The notes: a model not told the origin generated them from the letters alone. A stretch of 64,000 nucleotides of DNA from Hirsutella rhossiliensis (GCF_020360975.1 NW_025408669.1:1922001-1986000), one strand, 5' to 3'. Numbered from the stretch's first letter, positions 1-12,500 are shown. Made by a program: numbers and translations.

Positions 1-552
1 GCTCCCTTGCCCCGATGCGCGCTGACCAGATCCTCGGACTCGATATACTGAAGCCCTGATCGAGTCAATGCTGCCCCGATCCACAGCAGGTCCTCCTTGT
101 GGGCCCCGGCCACTGTGCCCACTGCCTTGACCGCACTCGAGAAGAGGCTGCTTTTCTTGTCGAGAATCATGTTTGATGACGACAGCGCCGCGACTACGTG
201 CTTCTGGGCCTCCCAAGAGCAACGGACAGGAGAATGGGAGTCGCGACGGCTGCAGTCGTTGGCCGGACCTTTTCTCCGTTCTATTGCCTCGCAATCTCTC
301 CTTCCGCTGCTGGACCGCGGCAGCTGAGCGAGCTGGTTCAGCTGAATTTTTTTTGGGACATAGGCATCTTTCGCACGCCGGTCGTTCGTTTCCTTGGAAA
401 ATTGGGAGGAATCGTTGGTTGATGGCGGTGAATGTGACACCTTCGTGGCCAACCTCGTAGCTCGCTCATTGCGATGGCGAATGTCCGCGGGCAGAAATCG
501 GCATCTACCCCAGCCACGAGGATGGCTCGTTGGCGGACATTGGGACACAGAG
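1..552 (-). CDS. unidentified partial protein, runs off left edge
   Basis: One minus-strand frame stays open from an in-frame TGA near 552 down to position 1, about 180 codons, and continues beyond the window. Its last 70 codons look strongly coding: third positions are mostly G or C and the protein has balanced composition, with a stretch reading SSLFSSAVKAVGTVAG around 100-150 and KEDLLWIGAALTRSG just after it. The upstream part is Ser/Arg-rich and low in complexity, so the true exon may start nearer 230 behind an acceptor. The first internal Met is at about 170. I do not recognise the family. A shorter frame at 338-574 on the same strand is probably its shadow. The start and 5' exon structure cannot be fixed from this fragment. 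Confidence 0.4.
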
Positions 553-1398
553 CCTCACGAACGGCCTGTAGCACATGCAGAGGCCGTCAACCCGTATAGC
601 CGGGTGTCACCAGTCATTGTCATGTCGTTTCCGTGAAGTGTTTTGATTTTCTTTTTCCCGTAAGCCAAGCCGTTCTTTTTACCGTCGTCATCTCGCCCCC
701 GGGCCCTCGCAGATAACCCGTCTCGCCAATCGCCGACCTGGAAGACACCTTATTTGTCCACGATTGCGAGGGTGACTGCTAATAGCCCCCCTTATGTGTT
801 GGAATCATCTGGCGAGGGCATGTAAGCCCATTCGCCAGACCGCTCGAGGCGAACTGGCAATCTCCTCCCACGCAAACAAGAGATTGTGGGACCCTTGGTC
901 GTTTTGCTTCCCAGAGGCGATGATGGATGCCTTGGTCGGAGATTTGCGCTTACCGTGGTTCTACAGGATAGCCACGGTCCCATGTCACCCTCTTGGATGA
1001 AAGAGGTCGGATGTCTGGAGTCGGACATAGCACGGCTCTGCTTGAGACTCGGTGTCTGAGTTGGCGCGGCGGGGTCCTCGATGAGCTGCCCGATGCGAAC
1101 TTGTTCTACCCGAACGGAAGATAAGGACGAGAGGTGATGTTTTGTTCGTGCCAGGAACATTGGCGGCTCGTGGTAATCGCCTTCGTGGTCGGGAGAGACA
1201 GCCTACGTCCGTCTTCGGTGTCACCCATCTGTGTCTTACTCCCAAACGACGCATCAAGGATCGCCCGCTGGACTCGCGAGGGGTGCAAAAGCACAGACGC
1301 AATGGTTCTCGAGGTCGAATCGATCGGAGGATGGCTCGATCTGCTCCCAGCAAAGGCAATCGTGCCCCCTTCGGCTAAAGGGGCGCTGGGAAAAGAGG
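553..1398. other. intergenic, no supported gene
   Basis: Several overlapping frames of 60-125 codons lie on both strands, but none has a recognisable domain, convincing splice sites or a clear advantage over its opposite strand. The right part is the 3' flank of the carrier gene ending at 1399. Confidence 0.5.
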
Positions 1399-2423
1399 TC
1401 AGGCAAACCACCGCGGCAGATGATACTTGACATTTTCGTAGACGACAAACGTGACCCACGTCGCCGGCATGACCCTCACCACGCCGGGCACCAGGCCACG
1501 GTAGAAGCCTACGAGGCCCTCGTCGCGCCAGGTGCGCACCACGACGCCGCGGAAGCCCCTGCCGAAGCGTTCGTCGGCGCGGTAGTTTTGCAGCCGGGTC
1601 CGCAGCACCTGGTAGGGGTACGTGACGGCGCCGGCGACGAGCTTGGCGGCGCTCGAGAGGGCGACGGTGGCCTGCGTCGTCATGGGCGCGTCGCTGTCGT
1701 CGCCGCTGTCTGGCTGCCGTCGGGCAAAGTACATCTGTTTGGCGGGCTCGTAGACGGCAAACTGCACGGCGCCGTGCGAGACGCCAAGCAGAGAGACGCC
1801 GAGCCCGCGGTAGAAGCCGCGCAGGCCCTCGGAGGCGTAGATGGCCCGCGCACCGGCCAGCATCGACGGGTAGGCGCCCGCCGCGCCGCGGTCCGACGAC
1901 AGCATGCGCGTCTTGAGCACCCAGACGGGGTTTGTCAGGGCCGACGTGGCGGCGCCGGCGGCGGCGCTCGAGAGGAAGAAGTCGCCGGCCGACGGTTGCT
2001 GTCCATGCGGCTGCTGCTCGCTGTTGCCGCGGCCGCGTGCCAGGGTGAGGGCGCTCTCGGCGCGGGACTTGAAGAAGAAAAAGGACGCCCAGCCGGCGGC
2101 GTTGCCAACGAGGTTGGGCGTCAGTCCACGGTAGAGGGCGGTCAGGGGCCGGTCGTTGGAGGTGAGGGAGCCGAGGACGGCGACGGTGGTGGGACGGGTG
2201 GCGGCGCTGCTGCTGCTGCTGCGGTAGACTGGCCCGAGAGAAGAGCGAGGAAATCAGCTGCTATAGCTTTTACTCGACGCGTCGTTTGCGGCCGCTCACT
2301 CTGCATGCGCGTCTTGACAATGTCGAGCGGGTGGACGACTAGAGTCGCCACGGTGCCGGCGCTGAGGCCGGCGACGGACTCGACGAGCGCGGGGGAGAGG
2401 CCCGCATGGCTGGGTTCGGGCAT
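1399..2423 (-). CDS. FLX1: mitochondrial carrier, FAD/folate transporter type
   Basis: This is a 317-residue inner-membrane solute carrier in two exons (2300-2423 and 1399-2228). The 71-bp intron has GTGAGC and CAG ends and joins in phase 1. Three carrier repeats are visible, each opening with a signature: PLDIVKTRMQ near residue 33, NPVWVLKTRM near 145 and YPYQVLRTRLQ near 250. Replacement of the canonical acidic residue by W and Q in repeats two and three is characteristic of the folate/FAD/pyrimidine-nucleotide branch, and GVSHGAVQFAVYE before the third repeat is typical of FLX1-like carriers. The expected role is FAD (or folate) exchange across the mitochondrial inner membrane. FAD versus folate cannot be settled by eye. 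The start Met at 2423 gives the usual short hydrophilic N-terminus. TOM7 lies upstream on the same strand. Confidence 0.85.
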
Positions 2424-2905
2424 GTAGGGGCTACGCGCTGCTGTGCGTGCACCGTCACCATGGTCGAGGGGAGAGAGAGAATAGAAGCCGAAGTGTGAGT
2501 TGGATTTTTTTGACCGACGTCGGCCGCTACGGAGGTACTTCTGTGTGGGACTCTTCCTCCAATCTGCACCGGGTTGTTGAGTGCTCTCCGCATCACCAAA
2601 CGAGACGGGAAAAGCAAAGGAATTTCGAGTGTGGAATTTTCGTCATTGAAATGCGCGTGCATTGTGTGTGCACGCAAGTTGATGTGATGTGGGTTGGTGG
2701 TCGTCCAGACCTCCCATCAAGCGCTTCTGCCGTGCGCAGCCCCTTGGATCCATCTCGTAGGCCACGAGCCGTATCCCAACCGAATGGGTGCCATGTCCGC
2801 CTCTCTTCCGCCCCTTTCTCCTTTTGCGAGATTCAAAAAACTCCTTGGTTGTTGCTCCCCAATAATGTACACGATTCACCAAATACATCCCGCAGACCGT
2901 TGCGT
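2424..2905. other. intergenic between FLX1-like carrier and TOM7
   Basis: 482 bp serving as the carrier promoter and the TOM7 3' flank. No gene or clear regulatory motif was recognised. Confidence 0.5.
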
Positions 2906-3333
2906 CTACGAAAGGGGAGAGAGAAGACTATGCCCGAGTCCGTCAGCAAATGCCCCAGTCCAGGCAGACAGTTCGTCTCCGCCTCGACGACAAGGCACGT
3001 ACCGGATGATCGAGGGCCGAGGCGCGCTGCGGGTGTAGCCTGCAAAAATAAAAACCGTCAGTAGCTGCCGCCGAGCCGCCCTCGTCCAGTGCTGGCGCTG
3101 GTTACCGAGATAGAGAATCAGAGGAAGATAGCCACTGCAGGGCGCATGGTCAGCACGGCGTCACGCGAACCCCGGCTGTTGGAGTCGAACGTACTAGTGG
3201 ATTGCGACGCGGGAGACGTCGATGAGCTTGGCAATGCGCTCCTGGGTGTTGCTCTTGTCAGTTCACGTCGTTTTGGTAGACTTGCATCGCCGCGCTGTGC
3301 ACCTACCTTGGACTCTTCGGAGAGGGCAAACAT
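2906..3333 (-). CDS. TOM7: TOM complex subunit Tom7
   Basis: The gene makes a 57-residue protein from five tiny exons: 3307-3333, 3195-3253, 3106-3134, 3003-3039 and 2906-2927. All four introns (47-75 bp) have GT-AG ends and consistent phases. The spliced product begins MFALSEESK, contains the family hallmark RIAKLIDVSRVAIHYGYLPL followed by ILYLGYT, and ends RPSIIRLLSPLS, the pattern of fungal Tom7. The central stretch is the single outer-membrane helix. Tom7 is a small tail-anchored-like subunit of the TOM protein-import channel and modulates complex stability. The gene has no long reading frame, so frame-based searches miss it. It is divergent from the SF3B4 gene across 437 bp. Confidence 0.9.
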
Positions 3334-3770
3334 GCTGGCGGCGAGTGCGCTCTGGTGACGTCGGGGTCAAGTCGGTGTAAATGTGGGGGGATACGCCTTC
3401 GCCGCGAGCGTGCACCGAGGCCGGGGAGGTTGGAAAAATCAATTGCTGGATGCTTCGCGGATGAGGCTTCCCAGAGATTTCCGGCCCTGGATGATTTCCC
3501 AGCTCCGGGAATTGCCAGCGGCTCAACCCCGGCAGATCCTAGCTTTTTTGTGGATACCTCGAAACTTTTGGCCGAGCTGCCTCTCGCTTCCAGCTGCCGA
3601 CAACCTCCAACCTCCATATCAATATCTGTCTTCCCACCGTCTCACTCCCTTGCTCGATTCCTGCGTCGCACACCTCAACAAAGCAGCTTCCTCTTCTTCC
3701 AGACCCCTCTACCCACTACCACTCCTCCTCCTCGCCGGCTCTCCGCGCGAGCCAGCATCCTACGCCAAAG
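3334..3770. promoter_or_regulatory. shared divergent promoter region TOM7 / SF3B4
   Basis: 437 bp separate the two divergent start codons. The side next to SF3B4 (about 3600-3770) is pyrimidine-rich with many CTTCC/CCTCC tracts, as in fungal core promoters and 5' UTRs. No TATA box stands out. Confidence 0.5.
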
Positions 3771-4983
3771 ATGGCGCAAAATCGGCATTGGTGCGCCTCA
3801 CTGGAAAACAATCCCGCCCAATTCCCGCCATCGCAAACACCGGGGGGCGCGCACCTTGGCTAACCAGCGTTTGCTTGCTTGAAACAGGGAGCAGGACAAA
3901 GAGGCAACCGTCTACATCGGCAACATCGACGAGCGCGCCTCGACCGCCATGGTCTACGAAATCATGCTCCAGATGGGCCCCATCCACAACATCCACATGC
4001 CGCGCGACCGCGTCACCCAGAACCACCAGGGCTTCGGCTTCGTCGAGTTCCGTGGGCCCCAGGACGCCGAGTACGCCGCCTCGGTCATGAACGCCATCAA
4101 GCTCTTTGGCAAGCCACTGCGCGTCAACAAGGCCAGCGCCGACAAGCAAAAGGGCACCGATGTCGGCGCCGAGCTCTTCGTCGGCAACCTCGACCACATG
4201 GTTGACGAGAAGCTACTTTACGATACCTTCAGCCGCTTCGGGCCCCTGCTCAGCCTGCCAAAAGTGGCTCGCGACGACAGCGGCAACAGCAAGGGCTTTG
4301 GTTTCGTCAGCTTCGCAGACTTTGACAGCAGCGACACCGCCATCGCCAACATCAACGGCCAGTACATTCTCAGCAAGGAGGTTTCGGTGCAGTACGCCTT
4401 CAAGAAGGATGGCCGCGGCGAGCGTCACGGCGACGAGGCTGAGCGCCAACTGGCTGCTCAGGCAAAGATGCGTAACATTGTCCCCGAGGCACAGCCCATC
4501 CCTCAGGCCTTTTTGGGCCAGCCCCCTGCTGCCCAGGCACCCGCCTCGACAAAGCCTGCGCCTCCGGGCTTCGATCCTTCCGCCGTGCCCGTGAGCATGC
4601 CGCCAGCCGGCGTACCTCCCCACGGCATGCCCAACAACTTCGCGCCGCCCTCCCACCGTGGCCCTCCTGTCTACAACGGTACTACTCATCCCCTCGCCCC
4701 TCTCGCAGCAGGCCGCGGGGCAGTCCCTCTCCCCCCCGCGCCGACAGGCTTGCCCGCACGCCCCCCCCAGAGCCAGGTCGGATTTACCAACCCGGCAGAT
4801 TACCACCCCGGCGGGTTCCGCCCTCCCAACGGATCACCCGCCCAGCAGGGCTTTCCCGGCGGCCCGCCGCCGCCCGGCTTCCCTGTCCCGCCGCCCGGCC
4901 CCTCTGGTTCTCCGCCGGGGCTGCCTCCAGGCTTTCCGCCGCCCTCTGGATTCCAGCCTCCGCCAAACTTTCCTCGTCGTTAG
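3771..4983 (+). CDS. HSH49: U2 snRNP SF3b subunit 4 (SF3B4/Hsh49)
   Basis: This 371-residue spliceosomal protein has a 20-nt first exon (3771-3790), a 97-bp intron and a long second exon (3888-4983). Splicing restores the typical N-terminus MAQNRHWEQDKEATVYIGNI. Two RNA-recognition motifs follow: RRM1 about residues 14-92 (RNP2 VYIGNI, RNP1 GFGFVEF) and RRM2 about 101-180 (RNP2 LFVGNL, RNP1 GFGFVSF). The remaining C-terminal half is Pro/Gly-rich, with repeated PPGFP-like segments as in human SAP49. As part of SF3b it contacts pre-mRNA near the branch site and binds SF3B2. The reading frame starting at 3949 lacks RNP2 of RRM1, which supports the upstream micro-exon start. Confidence 0.95.
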
Positions 4984-5390
4984 AGAGTGGTTCATTTCTC
5001 TCCATACGATGATCCGAAACGCCGTGACGGCACATCTTTGGTTCAGTTGAACGGTCACGGAGCCATACATTTTAGCTTTGCCCATTTGAAAAAGGGCCCT
5101 CGTACGAGGTACGACATCCGCGGAACCACTCGCCGCGGGGTGATTTAATTGCATTGCTTCCCTCTTCATGCATAGACGCTAACATGGCTGGTGACCGCCG
5201 TGGTCAGGTATCGTACACTGCCGCCCACATTGCGCCAAACCATGGGGAGACATGACCAGCCAATTTTTCTTGGCCCTTGCACTAATCGCTGCCGGCCGCA
5301 ATGAACGCCAGTTTTCCGCCGGTGACAAGCACGCGGCCATACATAGAGAGAGACAGGAATTGGGATCCAGGACAAACAACGAGGGATACT
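4984..5390. other. convergent 3' flanks of SF3B4 and MAU2
   Basis: 407 bp between two converging stop codons. It holds presumed 3' UTRs, and no gene was recognised. Confidence 0.6.
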
Positions 5391-8233
5391 TCACCAGTTC
5401 CCCGCAAATGCATCTCTCGCCTCCTCGGTCGCCTTGTCCCACTCGTGTCTCGACTTGTCGCGCTGGCCCTGTACCTCGTAGGACTGCGCAAGCATCCCGT
5501 CCGCCACGCTCTGCCAGAGAATGTTGCCGCTGCGCTGGGCCTGCTTGGATGCCGCCCGCGCGCTCTTGAGCGCCTGTTCGCCAATCACGTTTTCGAAAAA
5601 CCGACTTCGCATGATGCAGAGCGTGACGGCGGCGCCCAGGATGTTGTTTGTGACTTTGGACCCGGCCATGGCGGTGTGGATGTGCTGCTTCTGCTGGTTC
5701 AGCTGCTGCGGGGGCTCGGTTTCCAGCGCCGCCACGACGTTGTGCCAGGCGGTCCGAAGGTCGATGTTCCAGTGGTCTGTGCAGTGAGGCTGCAGCTGTT
5801 CTATCAGATCCTGAGTCTCTTGATCCCTCCTGCAGGAAGGGTGCTGCATGATCCACAGGCGATTCAGGCCCGCGAGTAGGGCGATCTCGCGCTGGCCTGC
5901 CCTGACGCCGGCGGACCCCTGGGGGACAGCGAAGCATCTGTCCATGAAGATGTGCAGCGCGGCCTGGAGGTTCCCGGTGCCCTGATGATAAACGCCGGTT
6001 AGGTAGACAGAGAGCAGTTTGACTGCGGGCTGCGTCGCCGGCGTGATGGTTGTGCGGAGCTTGGACAAGAGGTGCTTGACCGTCTCCCACTGACAGCGGC
6101 TTGCCGCCATTAGCCCGAGGAGGACGTTGAGGTAGGCATGCGCCTCGATCCGCCAGGTCCGTTGCCGAACAGCCGTCGCCAGCGAGACGGAGGGGCCATA
6201 GGGAATGTTGGCCGTTGAACTATCCCCTATGGGAGGGTACAAGCGAGTCAGAATGCATACCCCAAAGCAGATGGCCAAGCTGGGAAAAGGAAGCTACTTA
6301 CAGCTGTCAAGAATCTTGACTCCCTCTCGCCAAAACTCTGTTGATCGGCGGCCTTGGGCGGAGGGCTTGTGCAAGTTGGCCAGGCCACTAAACGTAAACC
6401 TGCGAGCGCGTAAAAGTTAGCACGGCAAGCAACGCGTTCACTGTCGAATGGGCTCCAAAACATACACCAGTGCTCGCAGCTCAATCTTGGTCATAAAGGA
6501 CATGACCAGGTAGTCAAAAGCCGAGTCCGCCTCGCCCGCTCTCACAATCGTGGCCGTGTCCTCGCTGACCGTCCTCGCGTTCGAGGGCTGCTTCTTGATC
6601 GGGACGAGGAACTCGGCCCTAACGTTGTGCCACTCGTCGCATTCGTCCAGCCTCATCTGCAGTAGACGCAGTTTCTGCGACGTACTGTCCGGGCTCTGGT
6701 GGTGCAGACTCGAGGCAAAGTCGAGCAGGAGAGCCAGCACGTCGAGCTGCATGATCTTGACCGTCGGATCGAACTGAAACTTGGCCGCCTGGGCAATGCA
6801 GGCCTGCACCCTCTCGATGCTGCCGTCCTTGGACGCCTTGAGGAGACTGAGTCCCTCCAAAACCGAGGCCAGGACGCTGAGCGCGTTGTCGCCTCTCGTG
6901 TTGGCGATGTGCTGGACGGACCTGATGTTCTCTAGTGCGCCGACATCAGAGGCGGTTCCCATTTCCATGTAGAAAGCAGACTTGAGTAGCCGAAACGCGT
7001 AGTACCACTGGACGTGCTTGAAACTATGCGTCGGTCAGTCGGCACGAGTTTAGGGGCCTTATTCTGTGTAGCCAAAGAAGGGCTCTCTTACGTTTCGCAG
7101 TCGGAAATGTGTCCGTCAACAGCCTTGAGAGCGGCTTTGTGGCTTCGCTGAAAGAGAACCTTGAGCATCAAATACTGCATGCAGTACTTTAGATCGACCA
7201 ATCGATGCTGCAAGACGTCAGCAACGCACCCTCAACCAAAGCAGAGAACCCTTCGTCTCACCTTATCGCAGAGCGTGATGCCCTTGCCCAAAGCCATCTC
7301 TGCCTCCATGAGGTTCTCCGTCTCTTCTTGCAGAGTGGCGGCGTACCTTAGGCGTACACGCGCCTCTTCTCTTGGCGACAGCCGACAGTTCTGCAGGGTC
7401 GCCTCCAAGCAGGACAAGCTGGTGGCTATGAGCTTTTGGTACTCGTCGACCCGCTCAGGATGGAGCGACATGGCCACGTCGTGTACGGCGGAGCGCGCCT
7501 TTTCGAGGCATTCCTCTGCAATCGCCACCATGATGGGTCCCGTATTGATTGGTCGCGGCTTGGTTGGGATGGCGGGCGATTTTTTCGTGATGCTTGGAGA
7601 ACGCGCCGAGAGGGCTGGAGAGTTTGTCACGGAAGAATGCGGGCTGGACTTGATTCTTGGCGGCTCAGGCTTCGACTCAGTTCGTTTGAAGCCATGGTTG
7701 ATGGAAGGATGATGTGCTTGTGTGGGAGAGGATTTGACGGGAATGCTCATCGATTGCGATCTCGCGTGGGCAGCGTTTTCTGGCGGTGCCGGGTCTGGCG
7801 GTCGGGCCCGTGAGCTGTGCATAGCTCCCATGGCGATGGGTGGAGGTGGTGGTGGCGCCTGAAGGATGTCTTGCGGGTTGACGAAGTGGATCTCTTGCTG
7901 CGCCGGGGGTGGAGGTTCTTGGGTCGTCGGAAGCTGCGGCTCCGGAGCCAGTCGATGCGATTCAGGCACACATGGTCTTGGCTCGGATACTGACGGTGGC
8001 CGCGGTGGCTGCGGGACAGGCTGCTGTTGCTGCTGTACCAGGGGCCGATGCGGGGGTTGCGGACTCGGTTGCTGCTGCTGCTGCTGCTGTGGTGGTTGCG
8101 ACTGAGGCAGAGGACGAGGTGGTTGAGGCTGAGATTGTTGCTGTGGCGGGTGAGTTGAGGACGGTCGAGATTGTGGTGAAGGTTGGTGCTGGACTTGGGG
8201 GGAGGATATGGGGCTCTGATACATCCGCTGTTG

Positions 8234-8266
<33 letters not shown>

Positions 8267-8857
8267 AAGTAGCTGCGTGGGCCGCATCGGAGGTGGCCGC
8301 TGAACAGCTGGCGGGGACATGGCGGCGGCGGCAGGCATGTTGTAGGGACTAGTAACTGGTTGATTCTGCTGGTGAAAAGGCATCATCGGGGACTGCATCG
8401 CTGTGCTGTAGTGCCGTTGCTGTGGCTGCGGCGAGTGCTGGGCGGGCGCAAACCTGGCGCCAGGATCGAAGTTGGAGAAGCCATCCATAGCCATGCCATA
8501 GTGCGCCATATGATGTTGTTGTTGATGCTGCTGTTGGCGTTGCTGTTGATCGTCGAGTTGCGACATGTGGTGGTATTGGCTCGGATGGATAAACTGCCCG
8601 TGCTGCTGCTGCTGCTGAGCCGGCTGCCGCCCGAAAAACTGCTCGTGCCCGCCGCCGCCGCCGCCGTGATCGTACAGAGCCTGCAGCGGCGGCAATAGCT
8701 GCGGTTGCTGGTGGTGGTGCGCCGGACCCTGCTGTTGTTGAGCGTGATGTTGCTGCGGCTGCTGATGGTGATAGCCGGCCTGCTGGGCCCCATACAACTG
8801 ATCCTGCTGGCCCTGAAAGGCCGCCTGGCCGGGTGGCAGCGTGCCTCGGTAGGTCAT
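5391..8857 (-). CDS. MAU2: cohesin-loading factor Mau2/Scc4
   Basis: The protein has 1075 residues in five exons: 7262-8857, 7092-7207, 6442-7023, 6302-6399 and 5391-6226. Phases are consistent, and the fourth junction yields ILDSWDSSTANIPYGP as in relatives. Residues 1 to about 430 are Gln/Pro/His-rich and include an uninterrupted run of about 14 Gln. From about 440 on it is the all-helical TPR-like cohesin-load domain, with SCLEATLQNCRLSPREEARV, a WRIEAHAYLNVLLGL block and CQWETVKHLL. Scc4/Mau2 partners Scc2/NIPBL to load cohesin on chromosomes and, in other fungi, targets the loader to chromatin. The CAG/CTG tract is a candidate for length polymorphism. Identification rests on the C-terminal half. 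Confidence 0.9.
8227..8266. repeat. CTG/CAG microsatellite coding for polyglutamine
   Basis: A near-perfect CTG run on the plus strand, read as CAG codons in the MAU2 gene. It encodes about 14 consecutive Gln residues with one or two interruptions. Shorter tracts occur at 8030-8100 and 8595-8620. Confidence 0.9.
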
Positions 8858-9588
8858 TGCCCTGTCGTCGGCATCAGGCGACGCGGCTGAAGGGGGCGGC
8901 GCGCTCTGGTCGTCGGGGCTCGAGGGGCGCAGAGAGCGGCTTCATGCCCTCGTGGCCTGCGTGTCCGGGGTCGCCGTCGCTGCGTCGTCGGGCATTGGCG
9001 CGCGCCGAGGGAAGGTCTCGAGATGGGGGTCGAGGGTGGACGCGAGGGGGGGAAGCAGTCGGGGATGGTGGTGGTTCGAGGTTGGAGGCCAGAGGTGCAT
9101 CAACTGTGTACCGAAGATACCTTTGGCCCCGTATCCGTACTCGGCAGGCTCCTCCTAGGGGACGAAGACACTTGTTCCGCTTTCGCTAATTAATACCGCT
9201 ACACCCTTAGGGGCTAGTCAGTGGCTGCCTCCAGTGCAGACCCGGCCGCCGTCCCAGGACGTCACATGGCCCTCTATTTGTGCACTGTACTGTATGTACG
9301 TCGTCGCATCACCACCTCGCGTCACCACGGGATAGAATAGGGTCCAGATGCAGATGGCGGCAGCATCCAGCACTGTACATACATGATTACATGGTCAATG
9401 TTGTACACACACATGCCTGGACGACAATCAAATGTACACAATCTCCCCAACACCATGGCGTATATCCATCCTGGCGGAGCAGGCCTCCCTCCCCAAACGC
9501 CGTCGCAGCAGATGTGCTCGCAAAACATGCAACGCCACTCGTTGTAAATCATGAGGCATCGGCGCTGCCCTTTGACTTGTCTTCCCCT
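8858..9588. promoter_or_regulatory. MAU2 upstream region and CYK3 3' flank
   Basis: 731 bp between two genes in the same orientation. The MAU2-proximal 300 bp are GC-rich. No further gene is supported. Confidence 0.45.
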
Positions 9589-12500
9589 TCATCCCACGCA
9601 AACCCACTCGGCAAACACACACCATCGCGCCGTGCGGTCTGCCAAGACCAGCCCTCTCCACAGGCCCCTCTCCGAGCATTTGATGATTGTCTCCCATGTT
9701 CCGCCATCGCTTGGCTCGTCGTCGCTGCCGAGAGCCCTACCGATCAATCCCATGCCTCGCCGCTCCTCCTTCCGCATAAGACGGAGGATCTTTCCACCAG
9801 GCGTTTGGATCGCCAGCTTGGCCGGCTTCTGGCCCGCCACGATGCCCGTCGCTGAGCTCGGGTTCGACCCGCCCACACTCGACGCCGTGATGCTCATCGC
9901 TGAGCTCGGTCGCAGGAACGGAATGGGGCTCGTCGCTCCCGGGTTCGTCGCCGGCGTCAGAGCAGACTGCGGCCCGCTCGACAGCGAGCTCGGGTGCTGC
10001 CTAATGGCAAACACAAAAGTGTTATTGAGCGCCAGCCGCTGACACTGCGGCTGCACCACGTAAATGTCGTGTCGCTGCGCGTGAGGCGTCGGATGCCGCG
10101 TCACAAACTCGTAGGGGGGGTTCTCGCCCGTGTGGATAACAGGCAACGCCATGGCCAGTGGATGAGGTATGTCTTTGATGCTGTGCATCAGTCCTCTCTG
10201 CCCGGCGTAAATCTTGAGTGTTCCTTGGCCCTCATCTCCGGGCAGCAGCGCCTTGACCGTGTATCGCTTCACGCCATTGAACCATTCAGCCTGGGCCAGC
10301 GCCCGCTTCCTGACAACGTCACCGCTCTCGAAAACGTCGCCGTCGGCGTCCTGCGAATATGCTCGCGCCTCAACTTCTGCCGCCACCTCGATGTCGGCCG
10401 GCACGTTAAACTTGACGTGCACCATTTCTAAATCCTCAATCCTTGTGGCACACGTGTTGTAGTCCACCATCTCGATTCCGTTGCGGAAGAAGGCCGGGCA
10501 GGCGCATGGCAGGTTGAGTAGAATTTCATGTGCCACCGGAGGCACAATGTGCTGCTGGTCGTGGTGCTCAGGGACATGTGTCCAGCATATCTCGGTCGGC
10601 CGAGCCAGGAACCACCAGGGATCCGCTGCCGCACCGCTCGCGCTCGAATAGAGGCCACGCTTGGGGTTCGACGGACTGGCCAGGCAGCAGTCCAGGATGC
10701 GCCACTCGCCGTCGACAATGACCGCGTTCCACCAGTGATTTGATCGCGGTACCATGTTCAGGTCTGGCACTTCCCCGGGGCTCTTGAGATATCCCCGGAT
10801 GACCTCGCACTGAAGCCCGACTGCAGCGCACATTTCCATGACCAGGACGGCGTGCTCTTCGGCGCAGCCACGCTTGGACTGAATCACCCGTCGAGTGTCA
10901 ACCTCCCCCTCAAAGTCTTCTTCCCAACATATATTCTCGGCCACCCATGTAAAAATAGCCCGCAACCGTTGGACATCGCTCCGATAGGGGCGACAGAGGT
11001 AGGTCGTCGCCAGTGACTTTGCCGTCGCCATTGATGGCGATGGGTCGCTGATGAAGCGCGAGTTCTTGTCGACTTGGCTCAGGTTGATGGCTTGATAATT
11101 CAGGGGGTCGGCAACCGGCATCCCGTCGGCACCCTCGTCACCTTCGATCCCTTCAAATAATTCATCCACAGGGTTGAGCGCGGGATGGTCCATCATTTGG
11201 CAGCGATCCCTGCGTTCATTCCTCTCGCTCTTGCTCAGGGAATTGGAGCGGTTGACGTCCCGGCGCACCTGTACCCAGTCTACTCCGCTGCCGAGACCCA
11301 TCTCCCTGGCAGCGTCACGTCCGGACGCCGGGCCGCGCACTCCCGCCATGCTCGACATTGGCGAAGCGCCCTGGGGTAATGGCCGATTGAAAGGCGACGA
11401 TCTAGCAGGGGACGTGCCGGTACCGGAGCCAGCCGCGATACTATTGCGATTGCTGGCAACGCCAGTCTTGGCGCTCTCGAAAATCTTCTTAAAGATGTTT
11501 CGCTTCGGGGCTTTGGGGTGAACGAGTCCACCGATGCCAGCTGTCAGATCGTCGTGGAATCCCACCTGGGAAGCTGGCCGGACAGCGCCGGTCACATGGC
11601 TGGCGTGGCTGCTGTGGTAGGTGACCCCGGTGAAGGGCGTCTCTGGCCGCTCAATGTCCAGTTCGCGCAAGCCCAGGGCGCTCTGGGCACGCTGGGTCGT
11701 ACGAGCATAGCTCCCGGCGCTCGTCGAGCTGAAGCCGCTGGCCGATGCACCACTCCATAGGGTCCTGCCACTGCTCTGCGTCGAAGAGCTGGTGTTGCTC
11801 TGGTTCCCGGATGAGGCGTGCGTGGCATTGGTCTTGGTGGTGTATGTTCTGCTAACTCCGTGGCCGATCTCGTGGGCAGACTTTCGCATGTTGAGTTTCC
11901 TTTCCGGCACACCCGCTTCGCCCGAGGACGTCTTGGGTCGACTATGCTGCTGGCTCTTTGGCGGTGGAGGCGGTGCCATATCACCCACGTCGGGTGGGGG
12001 AACGCTGGGACTCTGCTGATGAAGTGTCTGGAAATGCTTTTCCATGCGCTCCACGTAGCTATTCAGCTGGGTATGCTCGTCCACACGCCCGCGATTCCCG
12101 CTTTGATGCGAGGTGCCCCGCGAAGAGTCGCCGCTCCAGGTCTCGTAGCCTTCGTCGTGGTGTGCTATACCCATTGATGTTACGGGCCTCGTGCGTTCGG
12201 GCACTGTGCGCTTGGATCGGGGAGATGCCAGGTCGAAAGACTCGGGCGCCCAGGGGTCAAACGGGGGAGCTGGAGATGCTGCCTCCCGAGGTCCTCCGAG
12301 ACCTTCCAGCTGGCCCAGCTGTTCCATGACTCCATCCATTGCCTCTCGCAAAGGTGAGGGCGTCAAGTGGCTTCCGCCGGGAGAGGGAGGCTGGGGCGAT
12401 ATGGCTCGGGGTGTGTGTGGACGATGCTCATAGGGCCTGTCGCCGTATGCCGTGTACGACGTCTGCCGCGATAGGTCGTGCTGGCCCTGGTACGAATTGC

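Noticed and set aside
1231..2427. 398-codon plus-strand frame
   Set aside because: Exact antisense of the mitochondrial carrier, whose three signature motifs are on the minus strand.
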